Below, piece by piece: positions 1 through 11,515 of a stretch of DNA of 64,000 bases (position 1 is the stretch's first letter; each line of letters starts with the position of its first letter). The notes below the pieces were generated by a model. That model was not told the origin of the DNA. It saw nothing but the letters and a program-made list of their open reading frames with translations, and made no database searches. Source of the stretch: Phlebopus portentosus. Lineage: Eukaryota; Basidiomycota; Agaricomycetes; Boletales; Boletinellaceae. The stretch spans positions 310,001 to 374,000 of the forward strand of contig JAYXKI010000015.1 in the NCBI GenBank assembly GCA_037892935.1. The letters run 5' to 3'. Position numbers and translations under genes: made by a program.

Positions 1-169
1 AGGCAATGTGAAATACTCACCCGCCTGGACCTTCCGGCAGAGATCTCACCACTTGACATATTGCCACTCGACGATCCATAGCGAATTGCACGTCGAGCAT
101 TGAGAGTCCACATCATCGATATAGCATACAGTTTCTATTCAGGAACAAAAAAAAAAACAGATTTCACCG

Positions 170-1491
170 TGGGCCTGAAAAAGCAGAATGAATTGAAGGA
201 CTGCTAACGGGAAGCGCCATATTGAAGGCGGCAGAGACAAGTTTCGACTCCCCGCCATATACCTGCGAGAATATTAAATTGCACAGAGCACTGTAAATGC
301 ACATAATTGGGTTAGCCGCTCTTGAGCGAATATAGAATATAAAAAGTAATACCAGACTGCTGCAGGTGTCATGGTCTGCCATGTCAATTGTACGAGGCGG
401 CGAATGAGGTCAGTTGTTCTAGAGGTAGTTTCCGCTGAGCATCGTGGATATTGGCTTAATCAGAGTCACTCACTGCTTCAGCGAGTTTCTGCCTGTAGAC
501 GTAAGAAGTGCGTACGCCGTCGCACCACAAAGGAGTGTGTCTCCGGCTACGATGAATTAGCGTCAAGCTAGGACGGAATGTTAAGGTAGGCATGTACCAA
601 ACACACAACTGAGGTGTAAAGCGACTACAAGTCATGTCCAATTAAAAGTAAAGTGATGAGAGGGTAAACAATATAAGGGGAATCAAAGATCTTACACCAA
701 AGCCCGATTCCACTCTGTTTGGCCAGCGCAGAATAGTATGTCTACAAATTAAAATGTAAGTAACGTGGCCAGCGTTGCACGAAAATATATGCACGCAGAG
801 AGTGGAATGAGAAAAGGTGTAAGAGATTTACCGCCATTATACTTCCGATATATGCGAAGACAAGAATGATACCAATGGGGACAACGAAAAAGAAATGCTG
901 TGTGATGGCATACAACCGGAAGAGGAAATATGTTTGCACGTAGAGACCGATGCTTGCAGTCTGAACGTTATCCAATCAGTACGCGCAGACAAATCTTGGG
1001 AGAAAGTTTTATTCACCATCAGTCCACTACCTGTCTGCCACCAACTCGTATAAGAGAGTAGGACAGCACCGTCCACATCTGCGAAGTGGACGATATTTTG
1101 CTGCCAGATGACCAGGCTATGGGATCGCGATCAGAGGTTATTACCTGTAGTGCCAACTGAGTCCTTCGGAGAACTTACAATGCCTGCATTGTCTTGAGGG
1201 TTGTGCCAATGAGCAGAATTGCCACGATGATTCGCAGCCGCAGTTTGTCATCTTTGTAATAGGTGAAATAATGGAAAAACTATCAAGTTATCAGTTTGTA
1301 GGAACGCGTCCTGGTATTCCTGTCTTACTTGGGAGAAGAGGTACCCCTGAAGAAGGAAGTCGACACAGCTGCCTATTAGCTAAGGAAGTCAGAAGAGATG
1401 CAACCTGTAGCAACTGAAAGAAGAGGAAGATGCCTACAAACGGCGCCAGAAGCCAAAAGATTTGGTGTTCTTCCTCCTCTGTCACCGCCAT
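170..1491 (-). CDS. DUF6534-like fungal multi-pass membrane protein, multi-exon
   Basis: Family assignment rests on several blocks in the expected order, read through introns on the minus strand. The start is Met at 1491, followed by a hydrophobic helix (LLAPFVGIFLFFQLLQ). Next comes YFTYYKDDKLRLR leading into IIVAILLIG, then a helix with VQTYFLFRLYAITQ (compare the usual vQxFFxxRiyxLs). The C-terminal block STGRNSLKQTTDLIRRL matches the family hallmark sRTGfkrTddLIrrL. These are typical of the seven-helix DUF6533/DUF6534 proteins that are expanded in Agaricomycetes; no function is established. The exons between about 560 and 780 and the last exon are uncertain, and some joins need unusual splice sites, so the gene may be partly decayed. 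The start and the 3' end are approximate. Confidence 0.55.
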
Positions 1492-2543
1492 GTTAGCACT
1501 TCGTTGACCAGACAGTCGAAGCGCAGCGGCGGTAGGGAGGACGCAAATCGAAACGAGAAGGGCGGCGGGAAACTATGCTACATTTAAAGCCAGAATGATC
1601 CGTCTCTTTTATTACTGGTGAATAAAATTTAAGGGGCACACCACATGAGTCGTGATGCGACAGCCCCGGTCAGGACCAAATGAGATAGGGACACTGTGTG
1701 GCAATTCTGATCGTCGCGATCGCGATCATTGCATGCTTGGTATCAGTCAAGTATGTACGGAAGTTTTTCCTACTTTCCTTGCCATAAGAATTCTGTGCAC
1801 TCATCAAACTTCTTCAAGATTCTACCCTTCGAACGGCGTGCATACCTGACACACCACCCTATTCTGTCCGGGACGGATTTCAATGGATGAATACCGGGTG
1901 ATATTATCACTATATTATCACTATATTATCGCTGTAGATCTTTGAGACGCATCTCCGAGTTACCAGATGGGATCTGGCTGACTTGATTTGGGAAGACGCG
2001 TTTAACCTAGCTGCAGAGCGAGAGCCGAAGAACGCCATCCCACCATGGCCAATAGGATTCGTGAGCCAAACAGAAAAAAGTCAGGCATACATAACATGAA
2101 CAAGATAAGTCCAGTAATGAAGATGATGCTTTGGATTTTGTGCTTTGTGATGTTATATGTTTTGTGAGGTGAGCAGCTTGGACTTGAAGGTGCACGTGCA
2201 GTTACAGGCAATACCCACGATCCGCCGAAGTAGATGGACCTCACCTGCGATGCCAGTTTTCCACTCCGATAAATCGTCCATTCCGTCGCCGATGCGATGG
2301 AGTTTGCTTCTCTATTGATAGTGCGAAAGGAGTCTGGAACTTGCTGTGGGAAGTTGGAATCTGTCAAAACCTCTTAGCAGTTCGGCGCCGGCAAGATACA
2401 TTTGCCATCCTGCATTATTCAGAACTTAAGTGCGGCTTGGTCAGCCATGGCTACTGTATGACGACACGCTCCCATGGCCGAAGCTACAACTTATAAGCCT
2501 CAGCCAAGCATACCAGTACTGCATAGGCAGCACGCACACAGAA
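1492..2543. other. Intergenic, no recognisable gene
   Basis: No reading frame here shows a recognisable domain. A 121-codon minus-strand frame (2002-2367) has one hydrophobic stretch near its C-terminus but no other support. The region probably holds divergent promoters for the membrane protein on the left and the MDR gene on the right. Confidence 0.5.
1901..1931. repeat. Short AT-rich tandem repeat
   Basis: Nearly three copies of an 11-nt unit (ATATTATCACT) follow one another. This is simple sequence with no assigned role. Confidence 0.7.
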
Positions 2544-4185
2544 ATGGCTGCAATGATTCTTCCGACTTCCACTCGCGAGTACCGCCTCACAAAGGTATGG
2601 TCTGTGTCATAGAGTCCGAATCTTCTGGACTGAGTTTTCTGATTAGCATACTGGGATCGATGCCCTCAAAGTCCAGCAATCAGAAGTTCCCCCAATAAAG
2701 GATAACGAAGTGCTCGTGAAAATCCATGCTGTTTCGCTTCAGGTACATCCCGTCCGCGGAATCTTCCGCTAAAGACCTGGCAATTGACTTTGACCCGGGT
2801 ATTCTAGTATCGCGATCTTATCATCACGACAGGCCAATACCCTCTCGAGTACGTTGTGACTGCATGCTGATATCCTTGTCAGAAAAGAGTGACCAACCAA
2901 ATGGAAGCGCGAAAGATAATATTATTCCGTGTTCGGATGCATCTGGTGAAGTCCTTTCCGTCGGCTCTGATGTCAAGGATTTCCGGTCTGGAGATCGCGT
3001 CTGCGCGAATTTTGCGTTAGAACACGTCTATGGCGATATAGAGTCTATGGAGCAACGTGCAACCGGGCTCGGGGGTCTCATAGACGGGGTGCTGATAGAA
3101 TATCGAACTTTCCCGGCTTATGTGAGTTCTGTTCTATACTCTACGGACTTACTTCGCACAACATTTCGTCTTTCCAGAGCCTTGTAAAGATACCGGACTA
3201 TCTTTCCTATGAAGAGGCATCAACATTACCGTAAGTCTAGTTTCTAACTATTCTCAAATTGTATTGTGTCTGATCTGATTTTATTTATTGACCTAGTTGC
3301 GCGGCCCTAACAGCGTACAACTCGCTGTTTGGTGATATTCCACTGAAGGGCGGCGATACAGTCCTGGTGCAAGGATCTGGAGGAGTCTCAGTGTACGTGA
3401 TCTTCGCGGAAGCCACCTCTTAGATCGAATCGATGCCCAGTTTGTCGTAGATTCGCATTGCAAATCGCTCGCGCGAACGGCGCGGAGGTCATTGCGACCA
3501 CCTCATCAGCGGAAAAGGCGAAGGTCTTAAAAGAGCTCGGTGCAACACATGTCATCAACTACAAGGAGAATCCGAATTGGGGAGAGGAGGTGCTGAAGCT
3601 TGTACGTGCGGTCCATGAGTTTCCCTTCCGTTGAACCATATCGATACTTCTTCTTAGACGAATGGACGCGGTGTTAACCACGTTGTCGAGGTGTGTGTTC
3701 CATCAGTTCCGGGATGCCGATAGTTGACGACCATTCGGCTTAGGTCGGTGGTGCAGGAACTATTCTGCAGTCCATTACCGCTGTGAAGATGTCTGGCTCC
3801 ATCCACCTTGTAGGATTTCTCGCCCATGTAAGTAACGATCTCTCGTACCCTGTATCTTCTTTCTCAAGATTCCCATCCGAATGAATGATAGGCACAAGGC
3901 GGCACCACTCCTGAGCTTCTCGGTGCTTTACTTGGTAAAGCAGTCCGTTTGAGGGGTGTGCTCATCGGTCCTCGGACACAGTACGTCTTGTCGCAGCATT
4001 TCTTCATGCACTCCTTAAAATTCCTCGTCTACAGATTTGAGAATATGAACCGTCTGTTTGATGCCGCCAAGATACACCCAGTCATTGACCGTGTGTTCAA
4101 GTTTGAAGAATACCCCGATGCACTGCAGTATCTAGCATCGCAGAAACATATAGGCAAGATTGTAGTGAAGGTCGTTCAGAACTGA
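2544..4185 (+). CDS. Medium-chain dehydrogenase/reductase (zinc-type alcohol dehydrogenase-like, NAD(P)-dependent)
   Basis: About 345 residues over roughly nine exons, all joined in frame by GT..AG introns (one of about 59 nt at 2849-2907). The start at 2544 gives MAAMILPTSTREYRLTK, then an intron, then the GroES-like fold: DNEVLVKIHAVSLQYRDL, IIPCSDASGEVLSVG, GDRVCANFALEH, TGLGGLIDGVLIEY. The Rossmann half has AALTAYNSLF, DTVLVQGSGGVS (nucleotide-binding loop), LGATHVINYKENPNW, and NHVVEVGGAG. The C-terminus is YLASQKHIGKIVVKV. The family reduces or oxidises small carbonyl, alkene or alcohol substrates with NAD(P)H; the substrate here cannot be read. The catalytic-zinc Cys/His/Cys set of classical ADHs is not evident, so a quinone-oxidoreductase-like or enoyl-reductase-like role is possible. 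A decayed paralogue lies 2.7 kb downstream in the same orientation. Confidence 0.88.
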
Positions 4186-4331
4186 ACGAAGTTCACCGTT
4201 CAAGAAAGAGTATTTCTCGTTGTACACTAGTCTGCTACACTGCCAATGTCAGGTGAATGCAATGCTCTTCGCATGTCCCAGGTATCGGGTTTTATCCTTC
4301 ACGAATGTGCTTTGGTTGGACAGCTTGGAAG

Positions 4332-4917
4332 TTGGGCTCCGCACGTATCTTATACGATACGCGTGTATAATTTTAGGCTTATACGCATACTTGGTTCTGA
4401 GGTGTGATGCGCATACGCACGTATAATATACGGCGGAAACGCGTATACGGGGCTAAGCCTACTCATATATTATATTGGCCGTTAGGCCTCACGTTCAAGC
4501 CCCAAAAATGCTTACCGGACACTCCTTGACTCAAAACAGCTGACACAGATTTCAACTTGATCACAGACGACGAGATTCTGTCAGGCAAGGTTGTGTGATT
4601 TACAAAATTCTCACAGTATAAGCAAGACAGCCATTGATTCCAATGTCAAACCCAGTGCTCAGGTCTTGAGAAGAATATCCAATGTTATAATTTCGGTGAG
4701 TAGCAAACTAATTTTGATGTAAAATGGGCCACTTTTTTCATTCAAGTCCGAGTTTCTCACAGATTTCAAGCCCTGAAAATATACGCAAAATTTTCCAGAG
4801 CCATATACGCATACGACCGCACAAACATGCACATATATTTTTGTTCTTCGAGTCGATACGCATATGCGCGTATAGTGTATGCGCCATATCGTATATACGA
4901 TATGCTGCGGACCCCTA
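4332..4917. mobile_element. hAT-like MITE, copy A (586 bp)
   Basis: The ends form an inverted repeat (left TTGGGCTCCGC, right GCGGACCCCTA) and are flanked by imperfect 8-bp duplications (CTTGGAAG at 4324-4331, ATTGGAAG at 4918-4925). The interior is AT-rich, dense in CGTATACG-type palindromes near both ends, and has no long reading frame. A second copy with better ends lies at 27381-27924. The 8-bp duplication and the TAGGG terminus fit the hAT superfamily. The element is non-autonomous and no matching transposase is in the window. Confidence 0.8.
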
Positions 4918-4925
4918 ATTGGAAG

Positions 4926-6849
4926 GCACAAAAGCTGGATAGCCAGGTTCTAGCACCTGTTGATAAATTTTGGGGACGATTTTATTGTTGCCGAGTGCCT
5001 AATGTATGGAGAAAAGGCGCTCATAATCTTCAGCATCCTTCAACAGGACCTGAAGAGTGAATCAGATCTGTCGTGAAGGGATAAGATTACTCAATCTCGA
5101 TGTGCAGCGAAGGGCAGTTGGATTATATAATCTAGATCAATACGTCAGCATTGATATCAGGGTAAAACGAGCTTGGCGGAAGACCACGACACTATATAGT
5201 ATATTGTCAGTCAATTTACACCTGCCTTCCATGTTTGTATACAGATGGAGTTGAAATTCAGGGAGGTAAGCTTATTATTTTATTTATTTCTTATTTATTT
5301 TTTTCACTTCTCATTATGAGGCTTTTTGGTCATCGGTGTCGACTAAAGCCACTCCTAGGTATATTCCCCGGCAAATGTGTGGCAAAATTGGCATTCCTCG
5401 GTCCATCCATCGGTATTTAACAATTAGTTATTGGCCAGTAACGGTCTTATCAGGATCTGGCGATCAGAACGATCAGAAATCGTTCGAGGCTTCGTAACGG
5501 GTCTTGGGAACTTGAGTCAGATACGGTCTGGACACGGAACTCTTTCTCTCAAATACAAATTGAGCTTGTCCCGTCTGTAGAAGCGGCGACTCAGCGATTA
5601 GGACTTGCTACTGGCTTGCTGCATGCAGTGACCACGTTTCTGTTAAGATTCAACACTGAAAATTCTAGCAAATCAAGAATGCCTTCGACTTAGTTGACAG
5701 AAATGACGCTTAGGAATCTCCAGTCCGAAGAACTAATGACGTTACCTATCAGAAGATATCTTTCCGACTCGCTACATTCTATTGAATAGGTCCCTGAATA
5801 TTGGCCGTGTTTAGTTGAGGGTCTTTGGGGTAGCTTCTTGCATGAAGATCCGTTGACATGGAGGGGTGACTTGCAGTAAAAGGATCTCCCCTTAGTCTCC
5901 GTGTGTCTTATCCCTGCTTCGTGTCGAATTCGCACTCTTATTGAAGAGGAGACCAGGAGATTCAAAGCATGCACCACACACAGTAAAGGGGAAGGATACG
6001 ACGATCCATAAGAAAGACCTGTTGATGTGGGTTGTGGCACTTCCATCATCATTTTTCATCACTGGAGAATTAACACTTTCGTTCTTAGTCCCTCTTAGTT
6101 TGTGCATTTTTAAGACCACCGTCTTTAATCTCATTTTATTATTACTCTTTTCTTATGACCGCTGATGCTGTGACGAGCTGCGAGGCATGTAACAAGCTCT
6201 ATAATCCTGGCGGGACTTCTTAGCACGCTCAGATCATCCCGGATTGTTACTCCGACTCTCCTATGATGCTTCCAGATGAAATTAGCAGGTGCGAGACGGT
6301 CTCTACTCGAATCCAAACCGTTTCGGAGGCGCAATCCTCGGAAACATTGGCCGATTCTGTCTACGGCGGGAGAAGCATGTCTTCTCACGCTTTCTTCAGT
6401 ATTCCATGTCATTCATATATGTACTTCCCAGGCTCAGACATATAACTCATCCATTTGGCGCCGCCAGTTTGCGACTGGACATTGTCCATGTCACGGACAC
6501 ATTTACGCTCTCAAGCATTAGTCCAGACAAGAAACTTCGGCACTTCATCCCATGAAACATTCGGTCCACGGTGAACCTCGGCATAGATATTTTAACAAGT
6601 TCATCACATCACATCGTGGTGCTTACGACGACGAATCGAACCTCTCATCCCTACCTCTTAGTCAGTTGTGCCAAACGGAACCAGTCGGGACTCGGTAATG
6701 ATGTAAGTCTGGCGACAACTCAGGACAATGCAAGGATAAAAGCAGGATTCTCTTGCAATACTACACAGGTGCACACTCTTTCTTTTATTCGAACACGCAT
6801 GGACTTTGAATACTTATACGCCACCTTCAGCGCACAGAGATTGGTGCGC
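4926..6849. other. Gene-poor AT-rich spacer
   Basis: I see no supportable gene. Small frames on both strands lack recognisable domains or splice-linked continuation. The last few hundred bases may include the decayed 5' end of the MDR pseudogene. Confidence 0.5.
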
Positions 6850-8353
6850 TGAAGATCCAGCAGGGTCAGATACCACCAGTAAAGGTTAATGAAGTGCTAG
6901 CGAAGACCCATGCCATTTCTCTCCAGGTATTCACCAAATTCATTAGCGTCTGACGTGACCATATAATATTGGACTCTATGACAGTATCGCGATCTGATCA
7001 TTACCAATAATAAATATCCTCTTGGGTATACCATGTTCGTTCTTGCAGCAAAGGCATCATGCGACTGACCTGTTTGTCTCGTACCAGTTCCAAAGACGAT
7101 GTCGTGCCTTGCTCAGATTGCGCTGGTGAAGTTCTGGCATGCGGTAGTGCAGTCAAGGGCTTAACCGGGTGATCGCGTCTCTGCAAACTTTGCTTTCGAC
7201 CACGTATATGACGACATCGACTATGGAACGGAACAACGCGCTTCCAGCCTTGATCGACGGCGTGCTCGGTAGTACCGCGCATCCCCGGCTCACGTGTCCT
7301 TTTTCTCTTCTAGGCTTCTGTATCATTTACCCACACCTCCACTTCAATATAGAGCCTTGTGAAGATCCTGGACTATCTTACGTTCGAAGAGGCTTCTATA
7401 CTGCCGTAAGTTGTATGCGAATCGACGGACGTTTTGAGGGACTAATGGATTCCAGATGCGCAGCTCTCACCACGTACAATGCGCTTTTTAGGTTGATTCC
7501 TCTGAAAGGTGGAGACACTGTTTTGGTTCAAGGCTCATGTGGTGTCTCAGTGTATGTATTCTTTAGCCAATGCCGTCCTGGAGTGAATATCATTATTCCA
7601 ATAACAGGTTCGTGCCAATGGAGCAGATGTGATTGTAACAACTTCGTCCATAGAGAAGGGAAAATTTCTCAAAGAGCTCGGAGCGACACATGTTATCAAT
7701 TATAAAGAAACCCCAAAACGGGATGAAGACATGTTGAGACTTGTATGTCATCACTTTTCATTCCACCTATCGTATGTATGACTTGTACCAGAGCATGCTT
7801 ATTATTGAAGCAGACGAATGGTCGCAGAGAGTGGACCACGTCGTCGAAGTATATGTAAATTTTGTAGCCTGTGAGAATATCAGCTCTAAGCGAGAATGCA
7901 TCGCAGGTTGCAGGAGTGGGAACGATTTGCAATTCATCAATGATGTCCGCTCCATCCACTCTATCGGATTTCTTACCCATGTAAGTACAAATCCCGTTCT
8001 CCGAGTTGCCTCAATCGGTTTCTTTTACATACTAATTATCTTTTTGGTTTCTCGTTGATTTCGTTACTTAAACTTTTTACCAGGCGCAACGCACACCTAG
8101 TTCCGAAGTTCTAAGTAGATTGCTAGGCAAGGCAGTGCGCCTTCGCGCTGTTGTAACCAGTATATCTATTCATTTCCCTGGTGCTTTCCATCACTAATCA
8201 AGCACGTGGATTCGAGAACGTGAATCGTCTGTTCGAGTTCGACACGGTCAAATATCATCCACGTGTTCAAATTCGAAGAGTATCCTGAAGCATTGAGGTA
8301 TCTTGCCTCTCAGCAGCATGTCGGCAAGGTGGTTGTGAGAGTTGCGCAGAAGT
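6850..8353 (+). pseudogene. Decayed paralogue of the MDR dehydrogenase at 2544-4185
   Basis: Exon-intron order follows the intact upstream gene, with clear blocks: VNEVLAKTHAISLQYRDL, DDVVPCSDCAGEVLACG, GDRVSANFAFDHVYDD, CAALTTYNALF, GGDTVLVQGSCGVS, and LGATHVINYKETP. It is broken. A frame change and stop fall just before GDRVSANF near 7165. Another frame change separates TNG from VDHVVEV near 7825. The C-terminal segment around 8215-8353 is shifted and partly lost. It is best explained as a tandem duplicate that decayed; several introns are still recognisable. Confidence 0.82.
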
Positions 8354-8936
8354 AGGTAACGGGCAAAACGAGCAGGAGCGATGCTAGATAGAATGACATC
8401 AACATTTATGCAGTCTGAACATGAAATTAATGAAGCGTTTTCTTTCATCCGTTGACCACCCACATAAAACGGGAGAAGTGGAGCAAGTTCGTTAATTTTG
8501 AATCAAAGAATTCGCAGAGGTCATCCGACATCGCCAATTAAGCGGCCAATCAACGTGCAAGTCCGCACATGGCATCGAACCACACTGAATAGTAAGAACA
8601 CTATTAGCATGGAAGAGTACAAGAAAGGCACCACATGTACGGCAGTCAGTAAGGTATAAATAATTTTTGTGGTAAAAAGGATGCACGAAGAAGTGCAGTG
8701 GGTAAATGGCAAGTAGAAGAAGTAACTACCGCACAGACAGAGTTTTAGCGAACTGAAAGCGAAACACCACCAGCACGCACGAAAGTCCGAGAAGACTGTC
8801 AGAAATCGGTTGAAAAAAGAAAATCAATATCAAGATGTTCACATGGTCAGAAGTCGAAGCATCGGAAGCAAGAAAGCCAGAAGGGTGACGTATTCCCGGC
8901 TCCGCAGATCCACCCAGAATATTTTCAACTTTCCAT
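8354..8936. other. 3' spacer, no gene seen
   Basis: Only short frames without domains occur. The stretch contains the likely 3' untranslated region of the CFEM gene on the minus strand. Confidence 0.5.
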
Positions 8937-9650
8937 TTACACAAGTAGGGCGCCAACGGCAATGCCGAGGGTACCAACAGCCGCACTGAGGAAGACACCG
9001 GGGCTAAATGAAGCCTTGGAGCCGGCAGCGGAGCTACTTGCTGCACTCGATGCTGCAGACGAAGCAGCATTGGTCGCGGAGGACAGTACGGAACCGATGC
9101 TGCTAGCATGAGAGGAAGCCACGGAGCTTATACTTGAGAGTGCCGAAGTAGCCGCAGAGCTGACCGAGCTTGCTGCACTTGATGCCGCGGACGAGGCCGA
9201 AGAGAGTGTCGACTCGGCCGAGCTAGTCAACGAAGTTGCACCGGAGACTGTATTATGTACTAAATAAATAAAAATGGACGGAAAACGGAAGTGGACACAC
9301 CAGTCGCACACTCCTGCTGCTGAAGAGCTTGCCCAGCAGCGAGGTCGGAAGCTGTGCAATTCGCTTGGAGACAGGCAGCAGCCGCGCTCTGGAAGGTGGT
9401 CGACGTGCACAAACATTGGACATCCGTACTAGAACACATCAGTTAGAATACGCCCCCAGACTGCAACCTCTGACAGCGCTTACATGCCAGAGCAGCCAGC
9501 ACTACTTGATGCTTGGCTGACACATGTCAAAACGCACGAGCTGATGCCAGCAGTGCTTGTTGGGGCTGCAGAAGAAGCGGTGTCCGACTGCGCACCGACG
9601 AAGGCCGCGGAGACGGCAGCAGTGACGAGGACGAGCGATGAAAACAGCAT
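8937..9650 (-). CDS. CFEM-domain, Ser/Ala-rich GPI-anchored surface protein
   Basis: Three exons joined by introns with clean borders (about 9430-9486 and 9241-9297). The start at 9650 gives an N-terminal signal peptide (MLFSSLVLVTAAVSAAFVGA). The CFEM domain follows with exactly eight cysteines: SSCVLTCVSQ, SAGCSG, DVQCLCTS, AAAACLQANC, and QQQEC. After it comes a stalk of about 90 residues made almost only of Ser and Ala, then a small-residue site and a hydrophobic tail ending GTLGIAVGALLV, which is a typical GPI-attachment signal. CFEM proteins sit in the fungal wall or membrane; some bind haem or act in host interaction. The specific role here is unknown. Confidence 0.9.
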
Positions 9651-9999
9651 TGCGGTAAGAGGAGTGGTGAGAGATGGACGTCCGAGACGAAGGGACTGTT
9701 TTTGAACGTCGTTCGATTCCCTCGCATTTTATACGATACGATCTTCTATTCTTAGACCTTCTCTGACGTTATTCTCCGCCGATCATCATCCCACATTTCA
9801 ATTTTTAAGGTTTCGCTTTATTCGATGACAAAGTCTAGAACGTCGTCGCCGCTTTTGGTGATTTGCCAGTCACAGTCGTCACTACGCGCAAAGGGTATGA
9901 ACGAAACGAAACGAATGAGATGAACGGCGCTCAAAACGCACGAGGAAATTCATATGCATGCCAAAGATGTGCTATCCGTGTTTTGTGCAAACGGGTATA

Positions 10000-11515
10000 T
10001 CACCAAAACCGATTGCTTCGCGGATCCACGTTCTTAGCTGTTCGTAACATGACAACATTCGATGAAAACGTCGAAAACTGCAAGAAACTTTTAGCCGTGG
10101 ACACAGACGGAATTCAAGAAAACTTACTCCATTCCCCACAAACACATCTGCCCTCTCCGCAATGGCCATCTCAATAGCCGTTGAGACATGTTTCTGCTCG
10201 TTGTCCAACTGAAGATCTTGGCCGCTCTTCAGAACCAACCACCCATCCTTAGCTAATACCTTCCCAAGTCTGCTCACCCACCAAGACCGTCCATCCGTAA
10301 TTACGTACACGCGCCAAAGATGTACATTTTCTTGTCGCACACTACGCAGTCTCTCCGCGATACCATCAATCTCAGGCCAACAGTGCTGCAAGTAGTACTT
10401 CTCCCGAGCATCCGGATCCTTCCTTGAGCCAAACTTGGGGAGTTCAAGCCGATCTGGTAGTTCAACGAACTGGTTGAAACCCATATACAGCTTGCCCCAT
10501 TTTGAGAGCTGTTGACAATGTCGTTCGTAGTCTCCTTGCGGTACGTGCAGTACTACAAGTCCCTCAATGACCTCTGGGACAGAAAATGTTGGCGGATGCG
10601 TGAGAAGAGGAAGATTTCTCACGACACCGGACATGACGAGTGGAGACCAAGCGAAGTCCCGAAGGATGGGAGAATCAGCCAAGCTCGGCCATAGAGACAG
10701 TATACGATCCGAGCCTAGCAGAAACTGGCTGAACACGGGCGGGACGCTCCCTATCTCGACGCAGTGCCTGGGTGTGCTAGAGATCTTCTTAACCCACCAA
10801 TCAACTAAAGCCGCACCATCGTGGATCTTCACTTCCATCTCGGAGCTGAGCCGTTCAACACCCGACGGCGGACAAACGTCGTCCCAATAAGTGGTGCTGA
10901 CCGCTCGAGGAACATGCACGGGGCCACCAGCACTTGGACCAGAAATGAATGCGTTCAATGGAATACGCGTTGGTCGGAGAACAAAGTCATGGAAGGAATA
11001 CGGTAGCATCGTGCAGGACAATCTGACATCCTCAAAAACGAAAGACCGATTGGACAGGTAGGCAAGATGCGACATGAGAAGTCTACAAGACGTGTAAAGG
11101 ATCAGTGAGATTCATACGAATTAGATTGAGGTGGGACTCACAAGCTTTGTAGCATATCGTTAAAACCACTAGTACTATCCTGAGCATACTCTGCAAAGCG
11201 CAAGTACATACCATCCTTACCCTCAGGGAAGGGAAGTGAGAGATTATGCTGCGGTAAACGTCGTTCGTACTCGCGAATCCCCCCATACGTCGGTGGTATC
11301 CCGGTTCGCAGAATCCAGAGAACGAGAAATGCGATGGCAAAGCCGACCAGCTGTAATATCCTCCGATAAATGGCGCATGTTGTACTGCGTGGCGCTAATG
11401 TACTTCGTCCTCGGTTTGTATAGGTTCGGAACGCCTCATCTTCTCTCGATCTGCTTTTGCACGCAACACAACTACATCGGTCGGGCACCACGTCCTTCAA
11501 GTTCTGGCTCGCCAT
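10000..11515 (-). CDS. Type II membrane glycosyltransferase-like protein (basidiomycete O-fucosyltransferase-like family)
   Basis: I chose Met at 11515 (MASQNLKDVVPDRCS) rather than the upstream in-frame Met at 11671, because the N-terminal cytosolic part then precedes a single membrane helix (LQLVGFAIAFLVLWIL). The lumenal domain opens with MYLRFAEYAQ..GFNDMLQ, then an intron. It continues with LMSHLAYLSNRSFVFED, IPLNAFISGPSAGGP, WSPLVMSGVVRN, RVYVITDG, and DVFVGNG, with a final small exon FSTFSSNVVMLR ending at 10000. Length is about 470 residues. This matches a family common in basidiomycetes that resembles GDP-fucose O-fucosyltransferases. The usual HIRRGDY motif reads HVPQGDY here, so catalysis may be altered. 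Donor and acceptor are unknown. Confidence 0.75.

Noticed and set aside
2002..2367. 121-codon minus-strand gene
   Set aside because: No domain, no splice-linked continuation, and only one hydrophobic stretch; likely chance.
2849..2882. A 34-nt intron in the MDR gene
   Set aside because: Too short and it leaves an odd insertion; an acceptor at 2907 gives a 59-nt intron and restores the conserved YPL-DAKDNIIPCSD join.
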